Source: Oculatella sp. LEGE 06141 (GTDB lineage: Bacteria; Cyanobacteriota; Cyanobacteriia; Elainellales; Elainellaceae). Taken from it: a DNA stretch of 64,000 nucleotides. Numbering within the stretch: position 1 is the first letter of the stretch; each line of letters starts with the position of its first letter. Positions 10,020 to 19,300 of the stretch are shown here, piece by piece. Below the pieces are notes generated by a model, which ran no database searches, had not been told where the DNA came from, and saw only the letters and a program-made list of their open reading frames with translations. A program made the translations under genes and the position numbers. The stretch covers positions 186,001 through 250,000 of the forward strand of contig NZ_JADEWO010000003.1 in NCBI RefSeq assembly GCF_015207605.1, in the 5' to 3' direction.

Positions 10020-10067
10020 AAAGGGATAAGGACGACGCTTAAAATAGTTCCTGACTCCCTTTTTTTG
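10020..10067 (+). terminator. Terminator after clpX
   Basis: Interrupted inverted repeat: AAAGGGA and AAGGA on the left pair with TTCCT and TCCCTTT on the right around a 15-base loop, followed directly by a T-run (TTTTTTTG). It lies about 45 bases past the clpX stop. Confidence 0.55.
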
Positions 10068-10117
10068 CTTTAAACCCCGTTTGAAGTACTTGATCTACCG
10101 TTCAAACTCATTGAAAA

Positions 10118-11014
10118 ATGCCTTATATCACTATTCGTGGGGTTGACCACTATTACGAATGGGTTAGCACATCAGCCCCTTCCTCCCTGGATGAAAAGCC
10201 CCAGTCTGGTAAACCAGTCATGGTTTTTCTCCACGGTTGGGCAGGGTCAGCCCGGTACTGGCACAAGACGGCTCTGGCGTTAGCAGAGCAGTTTGACTGC
10301 TTGCTTTACGATTTGCGCGGATTTGGGCGATCGCGGTTTACTCGACCAATCTCATCAGACGTAACTGCGATCGGCTATGAACTGGAAAGCTATGCCGACG
10401 ATTTGGCGGCTTTGTTAGATGCCTTTCAGCTCCTGCGGGTTTATCTCAATGCCCATTCGACTGGCTCCTCCATTGCGACGCTGTTTCTGAATCGCTATCC
10501 CGAGCAGGTAGAGCAAGCCATTTTGACCTGTAGCGGCATCTTTGAATATGACGAAAAAGCGTTTACTGCATTTCATAAATTTGGTGGATATGTTGTCAAG
10601 TTTCGACCACGCTGGTTAAGCTATTTACCGTTTGTGAATCGGCTCTTTATGGCACGCTTTTTGCGGCGATCGCTACCCGATGCCGTTAGCCGCGAGTTTA
10701 TGGAAGATTTCCTGATGGCAGAATATGAAGCGGCGTTAGGGACGATCTATACCTCCGTTAGCCAGAGAGCTGCCGAAGAGATGCCGCAAGAATTTGCCAG
10801 GTTAACCGTGCCAACGCTGCTGGTATCCGGAGAATATGACCAGATTATTCCGGCTGAAATGGGCAGACAGGCGGCAGCCCTAAATCAGAACATTGACCAT
10901 GTTGTGATGTCTAATACGGGTCATTTTCCGATGTTGGAAGATGAGGCTACCTATTTGCAGCACGTTCGGACATTTCTTAAGTTAGATAATGCCCCAACAC
11001 CTGCCAACCGATAA
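10118..11014 (+). CDS. Alpha/beta hydrolase
   Basis: Soluble alpha/beta-hydrolase fold protein of 298 residues, substrate unknown. The oxyanion-hole motif HGW is at 39-41, the nucleophile Ser114 in AHSTGSS (variant of GxSxG with Ala at the first position), the acid Asp241 in SGEYDQII, and the base His269 in NTGHFPMLE. A cap domain rich in aromatic residues lies between ~145 and 215. It stands alone: downstream is a convergent GntR regulator, upstream a terminator after clpX. No signal peptide. It could be an esterase, lipase or haloperoxidase-like enzyme; the sequence alone does not decide. Confidence 0.88.
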   Translation: MPYITIRGVDHYYEWVSTSAPSSLDEKPQSGKPVMVFLHGWAGSARYWHKTALALAEQFDCLLYDLRGFGRSRFTRPISSDVTAIGYELESYADDLAALLDAFQLLRVYLNAHSTGSSIATLFLNRYPEQVEQAILTCSGIFEYDEKAFTAFHKFGGYVVKFRPRWLSYLPFVNRLFMARFLRRSLPDAVSREFMEDFLMAEYEAALGTIYTSVSQRAAEEMPQEFARLTVPTLLVSGEYDQIIPAEMGRQAAALNQNIDHVVMSNTGHFPMLEDEATYLQHVRTFLKLDNAPTPANR

Positions 11015-11056
11015 CGGTCAGGGCGGTTAAACCCTACTACTAAACCAGGCTGGTGC

Positions 11057-12046
11057 TCAATCCAGCCCTAGTTCACGCTTGAGCAGGCTAATTGACTTTG
11101 TGCCAATGTAGTTTTCACAGCAAACTAGTTGCGGTGGACGAATAATGTCTTCTCTGGCTTTGGAGACAGCGGTTTTGGTTGCGGCACAGCTCACTTGATC
11201 AAAGCTGAAGATACTTTGGGCATTACGAACCATGGCATTGAGCTTGTAAGTATCGTTGGGCTGAGCCGTCGTGACCAGCAGTTCATCTCCACGGAGACTG
11301 TGGACAATTACCTCAGCCGCTCGCAAAATGCCGGAACTGAGGCTGACCAACCCCAGACGGCTATCTTTTGGCAGTTTCAACAGCTTCTGAAATTCCTGAG
11401 CGTAGTCATAAATATCGACCGGGATGACCCGAACCGATTTGGGAGAGGCGATCGCCTCTGCTTCTCCAATAAAGTAACGACTTGTCACCACTGTTCCAGA
11501 CCGCGCCTGGTCTAACACCTGCGCCAGCTCTTCCATTGGCACAAGCTGTACCGGAATTTGCAATGCCTGCTCCAGTTCAGACACCATCAGTTCACCCGCA
11601 CCGATATCTTGTCCGGGGGTCGATACCAGTACCCGGGCACTACACCGTAACCGCCAGTCTACCTCCGAAAGAAATAGCTCGCGAGCCTGGCTTAACGAGC
11701 ATCCCTGGCTTAACAGTTCGTCCAGGCTTTTTTGTACCAGTTTATAGGCTTGCGGATACTTTTCTGCCAGCGGGGAACGCCCTCCGGCGCTGCCGCCTTC
11801 ATCGCCTTGCGCTCGGACATAAATGCCCGAACCGGCATGGGCATCGACTACACCATCGTCTTCGAGTTGGCGATAAACCTTGCTAATGGTATTACGGTGC
11901 AGCCCCGTTTGCATGGCTAGCTGCCGCGTGCTGGGCAAGCGATGCCCGGGGGGAAACTGGCGCGAGGCGATCGCAAAACGAATCTGGTTATAAAGCTGGG
12001 TAGATGCTGGAATTTCACTATCAGGTTGAATATGAAACTGAACCAT
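11057..12046 (-). CDS. GntR-family transcriptional regulator with a ligand-binding-like C-terminal domain
   Basis: DNA-binding regulator, 329 residues. Residues ~1-75 form a GntR winged helix: QLYNQIRFAIASRQF, PPGHRLPSTRQLA, then GLHRNTISKVYRQLEDDGVV. The remaining ~230 residues are not the FadR, HutC or MocR effector domains; alternating hydrophobic strands (ELMVSELEQAL, GTVVTSRYFIGEAEAI, RLGLVSLSSGILRAAEVIV) suggest a periplasmic-binding-protein-like or phosphotransferase-like fold, which is inference. The start was set at the ATG whose GGAG lies six bases upstream; a GTG four codons earlier would overlap that site. No operator or target gene can be named; the nearest genes are two hydrolases. 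Confidence 0.85.
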   Translation of the reverse strand: MVQFHIQPDSEIPASTQLYNQIRFAIASRQFPPGHRLPSTRQLAMQTGLHRNTISKVYRQLEDDGVVDAHAGSGIYVRAQGDEGGSAGGRSPLAEKYPQAYKLVQKSLDELLSQGCSLSQARELFLSEVDWRLRCSARVLVSTPGQDIGAGELMVSELEQALQIPVQLVPMEELAQVLDQARSGTVVTSRYFIGEAEAIASPKSVRVIPVDIYDYAQEFQKLLKLPKDSRLGLVSLSSGILRAAEVIVHSLRGDELLVTTAQPNDTYKLNAMVRNAQSIFSFDQVSCAATKTAVSKAREDIIRPPQLVCCENYIGTKSISLLKRELGLD

Positions 12047-12696
12047 AGGAGTCTCCACAGTGCTCCAATTGAGCAGGGTCTATTCGTAGTTTGCCACGTA
12101 ACTTTTAGATAATTAGATCTACCGTTTGGAAGTTCTATTTTCCCGATATAAATGAGTTTTGTGAAGTATGCAAGTTATGGATTAACGCTAGAAAATGTTC
12201 AAGAAGAGATTACCTCAAAATGCTGTAACACTAAACCAATACAATTAACCTGCTGAGGTTTAGGTTGTATCTCGACGCAGGGACTCTACATTCCTAAGTT
12301 TATCAACAAACCTAATTAAATTACACCAAATTGAGCAATAAGAGGACGTTTAAGAGGGACATCAAAATCGCAGTTTGTAAAACGGAATGCTAGTTTTTAC
12401 GCTGTTTGGAACCAGATGCTTTGATGGCTAGTTTTCGTTTCCTAAAGCAGGTTTAATTGAGTGTTTTACCAAAAGGTTATGTTTTTTTAGGAGTACTCAC
12501 TGTAAAGATTGCATGGCAACTACTATCAAGAACTCCATGCGACCGGAGTTCTTCAAATTGCAATATTTGGACATTTCCTAACCCGGAGGGGCTGAAGCCC
12601 TTTAGGTACACCGGGCAAGGGAGGCGAACGCGGCACATTTGCTACTTTTCAAACAACCCTTTAGGATTGGTTCGGAGATTGAGCCACCTCGCTTTT
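12047..12696. other. Gene-free region with structured leader upstream of dienelactone hydrolase gene
   Basis: About 0.65 kb between the divergent GntR gene and the dienelactone hydrolase. An open frame in phase with the hydrolase reaches back to 12457, but its N-terminal 80 residues have no family similarity, so it is treated as leader. The segment 12511-12615 holds several inverted repeats, two of which are mutually exclusive (see findings). The left half is A+T-rich with no further structure seen. Confidence 0.5.
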
Positions 12697-13437
12697 ATGG
12701 TAGATCAGGACATTCGTACGAGTAGCATCGCTGTTGTTAACGGCGACTTATCAATTGATGCGTATCTGGCAGAGCCAGTCGGTGCTGGATCGTTTCCTGC
12801 CGTTGTGGTGATTCAAGAGATCTTTGGAGTGAATGCTCACATCCGGGATGTCACAGAGCGGTTGGCTAAAGCCGGCTACGTTGCGATCGCCCCTGCTCTC
12901 TATCAGCGGCAGGCTCCCGGCTTTGAAGCGGGCTATACTCCGGAGGATATTCAACTGGGACGAGCCTATAAAGAACAAACGCAGGCCAGTGAGCTGTTGG
13001 GCGACATCCAGGGTGCGATTGCCCACCTCCAGCAATTGTCCACGGTGAAGCCAGATGCGATCGGCTGTATTGGCTTTTGCTTTGGTGGTCATGTGGCCTA
13101 TCTTGCTGCCACCCTACCCCAGATTAAGGCAACAGCATCATTTTATGGGGCTGGCATTCCAACCTGGATTCCGGGTGGCGGTGCGCCCACGATTACCCAA
13201 ACCTGCAAAATTCACGGTACGCTGTATGCCTTCTTTGGGCTGGACGATGCCAGTATTCCCCCTAACCATATCGATCAGATTGAGGCAGAGTTACAAAAAC
13301 AGCAGGTTTCGCACCGTGTTTTTCGCTATCCAGCCGCCGCTCACGGTTTTTTCTGCGATCGGCGTAGCAGCTATCACGCCAAGGCCGCAACTGATGCCTG
13401 GAAGCAGGTGCAAGAATTGTTTCAGACCACCTTGTAG
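12697..13437 (+). CDS. Dienelactone hydrolase family protein
   Basis: Alpha/beta hydrolase of the dienelactone hydrolase type (carboxymethylenebutenolidase-like), 246 residues from the ATG chosen here. Catalytic Cys128 lies in GFCFGGH, the acid is in GLDDASIPP (about residue 183), the base His216 in AAAHGFFCD, and Glu41 in IQEIFGVN is the conserved Glu that controls the Cys in this family. The start was placed where family similarity begins (MVDQDIRTSS); the frame is open for 80 further codons upstream without similarity. No partner genes of aromatic degradation are nearby, so the physiological substrate is unknown. Confidence 0.88.
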   Translation: MVDQDIRTSSIAVVNGDLSIDAYLAEPVGAGSFPAVVVIQEIFGVNAHIRDVTERLAKAGYVAIAPALYQRQAPGFEAGYTPEDIQLGRAYKEQTQASELLGDIQGAIAHLQQLSTVKPDAIGCIGFCFGGHVAYLAATLPQIKATASFYGAGIPTWIPGGGAPTITQTCKIHGTLYAFFGLDDASIPPNHIDQIEAELQKQQVSHRVFRYPAAAHGFFCDRRSSYHAKAATDAWKQVQELFQTTL

Positions 13438-13819
13438 ATGAATGTGTTAAAACACGGTTCAAACTTGAAAGGACGAAGTGGTTCGCGAGCATTCAAGCGG
13501 TCATGACCGCTACAGGTGGGTTCAACCTTAAACCCAGACGAACCCAAGGGGATGTTTGAAACGTTTCAAAAGCCTCCCGTAAGGGCTATAAATTAGCCCT
13601 TTAAAACATCCTCTAATATGTATTTGTTCAAATTGATTAATAACTTTATGCGATTTTCTGCCAGACTCGTCACGAATTGATTATATTGAGAAAACTCAAC
13701 TGAGCCTGAGAGTCTTGCAAACCTGGTTAAACCGTTCATTCCGTCCGCAAGGGGAATCGCTTAAGTCAGCCGGTTTGGCCTGTTGCAAGAGATATTAATT
13801 TACTGTAGGAGGCTGACTT
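13438..13819. other. Intergenic region with palindromes and a MITE-like element
   Basis: No gene. It holds a 16-bp perfect palindrome (13496-13511), a GGGTT/AAACCC hairpin next to it, and a short element with inverted ends at 13546-13613. The right end carries the strong ribosome binding site of the following S1-domain gene. Confidence 0.6.
13546..13613. repeat. Short MITE-like element with inverted ends
   Basis: A 68-bp segment bounded by AAGGGGATGTTT and AAACATCCTCT (imperfect inverted ends). Inside are TGAAACGTTTCA and an eight-base stem AAGGGCTA/TAGCCCTT with a five-base loop (13581-13601). The AAACATCCTCT end recurs at 31240-31260. The stem could also stop transcription after the dienelactone hydrolase gene. 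Confidence 0.5.
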
Positions 13820-13822
13820 TTG
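13807..13822 (+). promoter_or_regulatory. Ribosome binding site and TTG start of the S1-domain gene
   Basis: AGGAGG at 13807-13812, seven bases before TTG at 13820. No in-frame ATG precedes the first S1 domain, so this site decides the start. Confidence 0.75.
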
Positions 13823-14704
13823 TCCTTTTCCACTGACGACTTCGCTAAAGCTCTAGAACAGCATGACTACCAATTTCAACGGGGTCAGCTCGTGCGTGGC
13901 AAAATAGCAGGCCATGACTCAAGCGGAGCTTATGTTGACATTGGTGGTAAATCGGCTGCGTTTTTGCCTCTTGAGGAAGCCTCTTTACGGCGAGTCATGA
14001 ACTTAGCCGACCTGCTACCGATCGACTCAGAACGAGAATTTTTGATTATCCGCGAACAAGACGCAGACGGGCAGGTCACACTCTCGATTCGACAGCTCGA
14101 AATTAAGAAAGCCTGGCAGCTCTTAGCGGAAATGCAAGAGGATGGCGCAACGATACAGGCGCGAGTTGGCGGTGTTAACAAAGGTGGCGTAACGGTTGAT
14201 GTCCAGGGTATTCGTGGCTTTATTCCACGATCGCACCTAGTCGATCGCGGCGATCTAGAAGCGCTGGTGGGTAAAACGTTGACCGTCAGTTTCCTGGAAA
14301 TTAACCCCGATAGCCGCAAGCTCGTTTTGTCGCAGCGGCTAGCAACCCAGGCGGCTAGCTTAAAGCAGCTACAAATTGGTCAGTTGGTTGACGGCAAAAT
14401 TAGCGGCATCAAACCGTTTGGTGTATTTGTTGACTTTGACGGAACCACCGGGCTACTCCACATCAATCAAGTCAGTAAAAATTACGTCGCCTCGTTGCCA
14501 GCCATTTTTGAAGTAGGTCAGCCGATCAAAGCTGTCATCATTGATTTAGACGACGTTAAGCGACGGATTTCCCTTTCCACGAAAGTCTTGGAGAATTACC
14601 CTGGAGAGGTTTTAGAAAAAATGGGTGAGGTGATGGCAGACGCGGCAACCCGTGCTGAGAAGGTGCAAAAAACGATCGAGACACGGGGCGTTGAAGGACT
14701 CTAG
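13820..14704 (+). CDS. Short ribosomal protein S1 homologue (three S1 domains)
   Basis: RNA-binding protein of 294 residues with three consecutive S1/OB domains: residues ~20-92 (GQLVRGKIAGHDSSGAYVDI), ~112-170 (ARVGGVNKGGVTVDVQGIRG) and ~187-255 (GQLVDGKISGIKPFGVFVDF). The third has the best RNA-binding signature (FGVFVDF, GLLHINQVS). The length matches the second, shorter S1 homologue of cyanobacteria (called Rps1b in some species), implicated in translation initiation independent of strong Shine-Dalgarno pairing; that role is from the literature, not this sequence. The gene itself starts with TTG behind a perfect AGGAGG. It is followed tail to tail by murQ, 19 bases away. Confidence 0.9.
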   Translation: MSFSTDDFAKALEQHDYQFQRGQLVRGKIAGHDSSGAYVDIGGKSAAFLPLEEASLRRVMNLADLLPIDSEREFLIIREQDADGQVTLSIRQLEIKKAWQLLAEMQEDGATIQARVGGVNKGGVTVDVQGIRGFIPRSHLVDRGDLEALVGKTLTVSFLEINPDSRKLVLSQRLATQAASLKQLQIGQLVDGKISGIKPFGVFVDFDGTTGLLHINQVSKNYVASLPAIFEVGQPIKAVIIDLDDVKRRISLSTKVLENYPGEVLEKMGEVMADAATRAEKVQKTIETRGVEGL

Positions 14705-14723
14705 GCTCGCTGGTAATGCCGTA

Positions 14724-15677
14724 CTACCTGGGGCCTAGTTCTGACCCTCCAGCACCATAGATTCGCACTGCTTGCCGCAAGTTTCCGTGGTGTTCTGCCA
14801 ACAGGCGATCGCCCGTTTCCGCATCGACCCCAGTCCAGTGCATCAGCAACGCCAGCTTGACCCGGCGACCGCTCTTTTCGAGCAAGAACGCTGCCGCTTC
14901 CCGATTTAAGTCCGTCAGATCTTGCAGCATCCGCAGGGCGCGATCGTGCAGCTTTTTGTTTGTGACGGCAACATCCACCATACGGTTGCCGTATACTTTT
15001 CCCAGCTTGACCATCACCCCGGTTGAGAGAATATTCAGCGCCAGTTTGGTTGCCGTGCCGGCCTTGAGGCGCGTCGATCCGGCTATAATTTCGGGGCCAA
15101 CGAGCAAGCGGATATCAATATCAACCTCGCAGGGCACCTGCTCCGCCGGAACGCAAGCCATCATCACTGTGGTGGCTCCTCGCTGGCGCGCGGCACGCAG
15201 CGCCCCCTGCACAAACGGTGTTGTACCGCCGGCGCTAATGCCCACCACCACATCTAATGCTGTGATCTGGCGATGGGCGATCGCCTCCATGCCATCTTCG
15301 GCTCGATCTTCCAAATCTTCGGAACTGCGTACCAGCGCTCCGGCTCCCCCTGCAATAATGCCCTGCACCAGTTCCGGGGGCGTGCAGAAAGTAGGTGGAC
15401 ACTCCGCCGCATCTAAAACGCCTAAACGTCCGCTGGTTCCGGCACCCACATAAAACAAGCGCCCTCCCTGCCGTAGTGCCACAGCCGTGCGCTCGATCGC
15501 TTCTGCCAGAGCACTGCGAGCTGCTGCCACTGCTGCGATCGCCTGGGCATCTTCTTGATTAAACAGAGCGACCATATCCAGCGCCGTCAGTTCATCCAGA
15601 TTATGACTATTCGGATTCACCTGCTCGGTGAGCAAGTGGCCTCGCTCTATAACTTGCTCTGTGCTTTCCATCGCCAT
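14724..15677 (-). CDS. murQ: N-acetylmuramic acid 6-phosphate etherase
   Basis: MurQ cleaves the lactyl ether of MurNAc-6-phosphate to give GlcNAc-6-phosphate and lactate in peptidoglycan recycling. 317 residues, normal family length. The SIS-fold core shows GRLFYVGAGTSGRLGVLDAAECPPTF, the catalytic region with Glu in SSEDLEDRAEDG, and the family signature AGTATKLALNILSTGVM. GGAAGGA lies about 12 bases before the ATG. The neighbouring DUF3110 gene upstream is on the same strand, 22 bases away, so the two may be co-transcribed. No murK or anmK is visible here. Confidence 0.95.
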   Translation of the reverse strand: MAMESTEQVIERGHLLTEQVNPNSHNLDELTALDMVALFNQEDAQAIAAVAAARSALAEAIERTAVALRQGGRLFYVGAGTSGRLGVLDAAECPPTFCTPPELVQGIIAGGAGALVRSSEDLEDRAEDGMEAIAHRQITALDVVVGISAGGTTPFVQGALRAARQRGATTVMMACVPAEQVPCEVDIDIRLLVGPEIIAGSTRLKAGTATKLALNILSTGVMVKLGKVYGNRMVDVAVTNKKLHDRALRMLQDLTDLNREAAAFLLEKSGRRVKLALLMHWTGVDAETGDRLLAEHHGNLRQAVRIYGAGGSELGPR

Positions 15678-15699
15678 ACCGTATTGATGTCCTTCCAGT

Positions 15700-16083
15700 T
15701 CACAGTAACCCTTCTAGCTGACGGCGAATTCGATCCAGTTCAGAGTCCGAGAATTCGGATTCGCTCGATTCCGGTTGGGTTGCCTTTGTGCCTTCGGGTT
15801 GCCAGTCGGTAACGTCAACATTTTGATCAGGAGGCACGGCCAACATTCCTTCGGGAACGAGTTTACACTCATAGCCTGCCTCCCGACAAAATTCTTCAAT
15901 TTCGTCGTCTTCAAACCTTTCTACCGCCGGGTTGGAAAAGTCTTGCGCTTCTAGCATCAGCCCAAACCGAGTCGCATCTTCTTCCGATTCAAACATCAAT
16001 ACGACGTTGCGATCGCCCACCTTTAGCGTATGAATTCCTTCATTTTCTGTGCGGGCATTAAATAGTAAAACGAACACTTGCAT
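15700..16083 (-). CDS. DUF3110 domain-containing protein
   Basis: Cyanobacterial/plastid-lineage protein of 127 residues, function unknown. The N-terminal ~90 residues match the DUF3110 pattern: VFVLLFNARTENEGIHTL, a segment with FESEEDATRFGLMLEAQDF, and AGYECKLVPEGMLAVPP. The C-terminal 35 residues are acidic and Ser-rich with a short amphipathic end (SDSELDRIRRQLEGLL). AGGAAAACT precedes the ATG at good distance. Probably soluble. It lies just upstream of murQ on the same strand. Confidence 0.85.
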   Translation of the reverse strand: MQVFVLLFNARTENEGIHTLKVGDRNVVLMFESEEDATRFGLMLEAQDFSNPAVERFEDDEIEEFCREAGYECKLVPEGMLAVPPDQNVDVTDWQPEGTKATQPESSESEFSDSELDRIRRQLEGLL

Positions 16084-16365
16084 AGTTTTCCTAAGAATTC
16101 TGAACCAAGACTTGTTTCTACACTACTTCGACTGCCTCGACTGTCTATGGTAGTGGGGTAAAGGTTCTTTTAGGCAAGACCATGTGATTCTCAGTCTCAA
16201 TTTTGGTAACGTCCACTTACATTGGCAAGTTTCTGAGATATGCTCTAATCGCCATTGTATTAGTACTAAAAAGCCTGTATGTTGAGCGCAGGTTTATTGA
16301 AGCTACCTTGTTCCTTTGGTAATCGTGACATCATCGATGGCGATGGTTTGTAGGGCGAGGACGAG

Positions 16366-19300
16366 ATGACAAATTCTCCAAATTCAGGTCAAGAGCCTGA
16401 ACCTGTAACCAGCCGCCGTTCACGACTTGGCTGGCGGCGTGCTGGTTTTTTGTTGGCAGGTGTTGTTTTAGTCGGGGGAATCGGCGGAGCCTGGTGGGCC
16501 TGGGTATTTATTCACGAACAGCTTGCCCCTTTAATCGAGCAAAATCTAAGACAAACTTTAAATCGTCCCGTCGATCTGGGAGACCTGGAGACGATTAACC
16601 TGAACGGGCTGCGGTTTGGGCCGTCAGAACTGCCACCCACTGAAACTGATGCCGATCGCGCCACTGTTGAAACGGTAGCGGTTGGGTTCAACCTGTTAGA
16701 ACTATTGACGACGCGAACGCTGCGGCTAGACATCACGCTAGCTGAAGCCGATTTGTATGTTGACCAAACGCCAGACGGACGCTGGATTATCACCGAAATT
16801 CAGCAGCAAGAATCGGAAGGGCCGATTCGGACAGAACTGAATGAAATTCGAGTCAGGAATTCGCGGTTAGTCGTTGCTCCGCATCCAAACGTGCGCCAAG
16901 CTACCGATGCAACCGACCCGCCGCTTCCAGCCGCAGAACGATCGCTAATTACGTTAACTGATGTAAACGGTGCTGCGGTCTTTCGCAACCGGAACCAGCA
17001 AATTTCCTATGACGTTTCAGGTCGTCTCGTTTCGAGCGGCCAACTCCAAATTCAAGGCGAAACTGACTTAGAAACCAGAGAAACAATCCTGCGAGTTCGC
17101 AGTCAAGACCTGCTGGCAACCGATGTTAATCAGCTTATTCCCTTGCCGCTTGACCTCACTGCCGGGTTGTTAAACACCGATTTAGAGGTGCAATTTCCCC
17201 CGGACGATGAGCCGCTCGACCTGTTTGGAACGGTGCAATTTCAAGATGCCACGGTCGTTATTGAGAACGTTCCCAATCTCTTTAGTCAGGGCAACGGCAC
17301 GCTGCGCTTTAACGAACAGCAAATTTTCTTCCAGAATGTGCGGGCGCTCTATGGTGAAATTCCGCTGATTGCTGGGGGAAGTCTGCACACCCAAAATGGA
17401 TATAACCTCACTGCCAGAGTGCCCAACGCCACTGTGGCGCAGTTGCTCAACACGTTTGACCTGGACACTCCAGTTCCGGTGGCAGGCAATCTGCGTGCCG
17501 ATTTGGATTTGGCTGGCGCGATCGACAGCCCTCTGCTCACCGGAATTGCAACCAGCATTCGCACGGCACGGGTCGATCGGGTTGATGTTGAAAACGTGCG
17601 GACTCGCTTTACTCTGACCCCTCAAGGATTGACGTTTAACGAAATTGCGGCCAACCCTACGGTGGGTGGGCAAGTTACAGGCAATGGTCGCATTGAATTT
17701 GGCGATCGCGGCGGCGTGGTGTTTGATATCCAGGGGCAAAACGTGCCCGGCGATCCGATTGCTCGTCTCTATGGCTTCAACGCTGAACAGATCAACATTG
17801 GACAAGTGAACGCTAATGCCCAGGTGTTTGGGCCATTGGGTGATTTTCAAACGATCGTTAACTGGCGTGCGCCAGAAGGAACCTATCCAGCTCAAGGCGA
17901 GATCGTGGTCGCTGGCGGCACTACTCAGTTTCGCAATACGGTGCTGCAAGTGGCAGGTGGAACGGTGCGCGGCAGAGGCCAGATTGTTGACCGACGCTGG
18001 CAGGCGGTTGTCGATGCATCTCAAATTCAATTGGCTCGTTTTTCGAGCGATTTGCGCGGACTGTTTGGCGGCAGTTTTCAACTGTCTGGCAGCCTTGATG
18101 ATGTCAGGCCAGAGGCGATTCAAGCGCAGGGAAATGCCCAATTTTCTAGAGGTATCGGCCCAATCGATCGCTCTCTTACGGCCAACGTTCGCTGGCTGGG
18201 CGATCGCGTTCGGGTAGACCAGGCTACTGCAACTGGCTTCCGCGCCGACGGTTTTGTTTTAACCCAGGTGGAAGGGGAAGGTGCCCCGGCTATCACGGGC
18301 TTAGACTTGAACCTGGCACTGCAAGATTACGACCTCAACGAATTGTCTTTCCCCATTCCTGAGGCGGTGCTCGTTGCCGGACAGGCTGACTTTACCGGAC
18401 GCTTAACCGGAACGCCAGCCAGCCCCAATTTGGTCGGTGCCCTCCAGCTAGAAGGGTTGGCCGTTAATACGATCGCCTTTGAACCTGTGCTGAGTGGCGA
18501 CATTCGCTATTCTGCCCAGGGGTTAGACTTAAACGTAGCGGGTTCCCGTGATCAAATTCAGGTGGCGCTGAACGCCCAAAACCGTCCGACCTCCTTCTTG
18601 ATTCAGCGAGACGAGACGATCGCCATCGGGGAAGGAGATGGGGAACGGCTGGCCGCCGAGCTACGCAACTTCCCGCTGGCTGTGCTAAATATTGCTCCGG
18701 CTGAGCAGTTTGGCGTTGGCAGCGTGCGGGGAACGCTGAACGGTAACTTCAACCTCAACATTGCCGATTTGTCCAATCCGCAGGTGGTGGGGGAAGTGGC
18801 GATCGCCGACCCCGCTCTTGGTTACATTGCTGGCGACAGCTTTACGGGTCAAATCCGCTACATCAACGGTGTTGCCACTTTAAACAACGGTGAATTGCAG
18901 CAAGCGGGAAGCCGCTATCTGATATCAGGCAACTTTGACTCCCAGGCCAAACAGCTACAGGGACAAATTACGGCTGAACCTGGCCGGGTTGAGGATATCT
19001 TAACGGCTCTGCAAATCTTTGAACTGAGCGATTTTGGCCGGGGCTTTCGTTCTCCCACCTATGACCCAGCGATCGCCGTTGCGCCAGTTGGGGTTGGCAA
19101 TCCCAATACCTCCCTGCTCAACCAGCTTCGTCGCTTCTCGGAAATCGCCGTTTTGCGTCAACAGCAAATTGCCCAACGAGAAGAGGCCAATTTTTTACCT
19201 GACCTCAGCAGTTTAGAAGGGATATTCACTGGGCAAGTGGACATTGCCTTTGCGCCACAAACTGGCGTTGAACTCGACTTCAGCCTGCGTGGGCAAGATT

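Noticed and set aside
12457-12696. 80-codon N-terminal extension of the dienelactone hydrolase
   Set aside because: Low-complexity and hairpin-rich DNA with no family similarity; the enzyme begins at the ATG at 12697.
13820-14704. Identification as main ribosomal protein S1
   Set aside because: Only three S1 domains and 294 residues; it fits the shorter S1 homologue of cyanobacteria.
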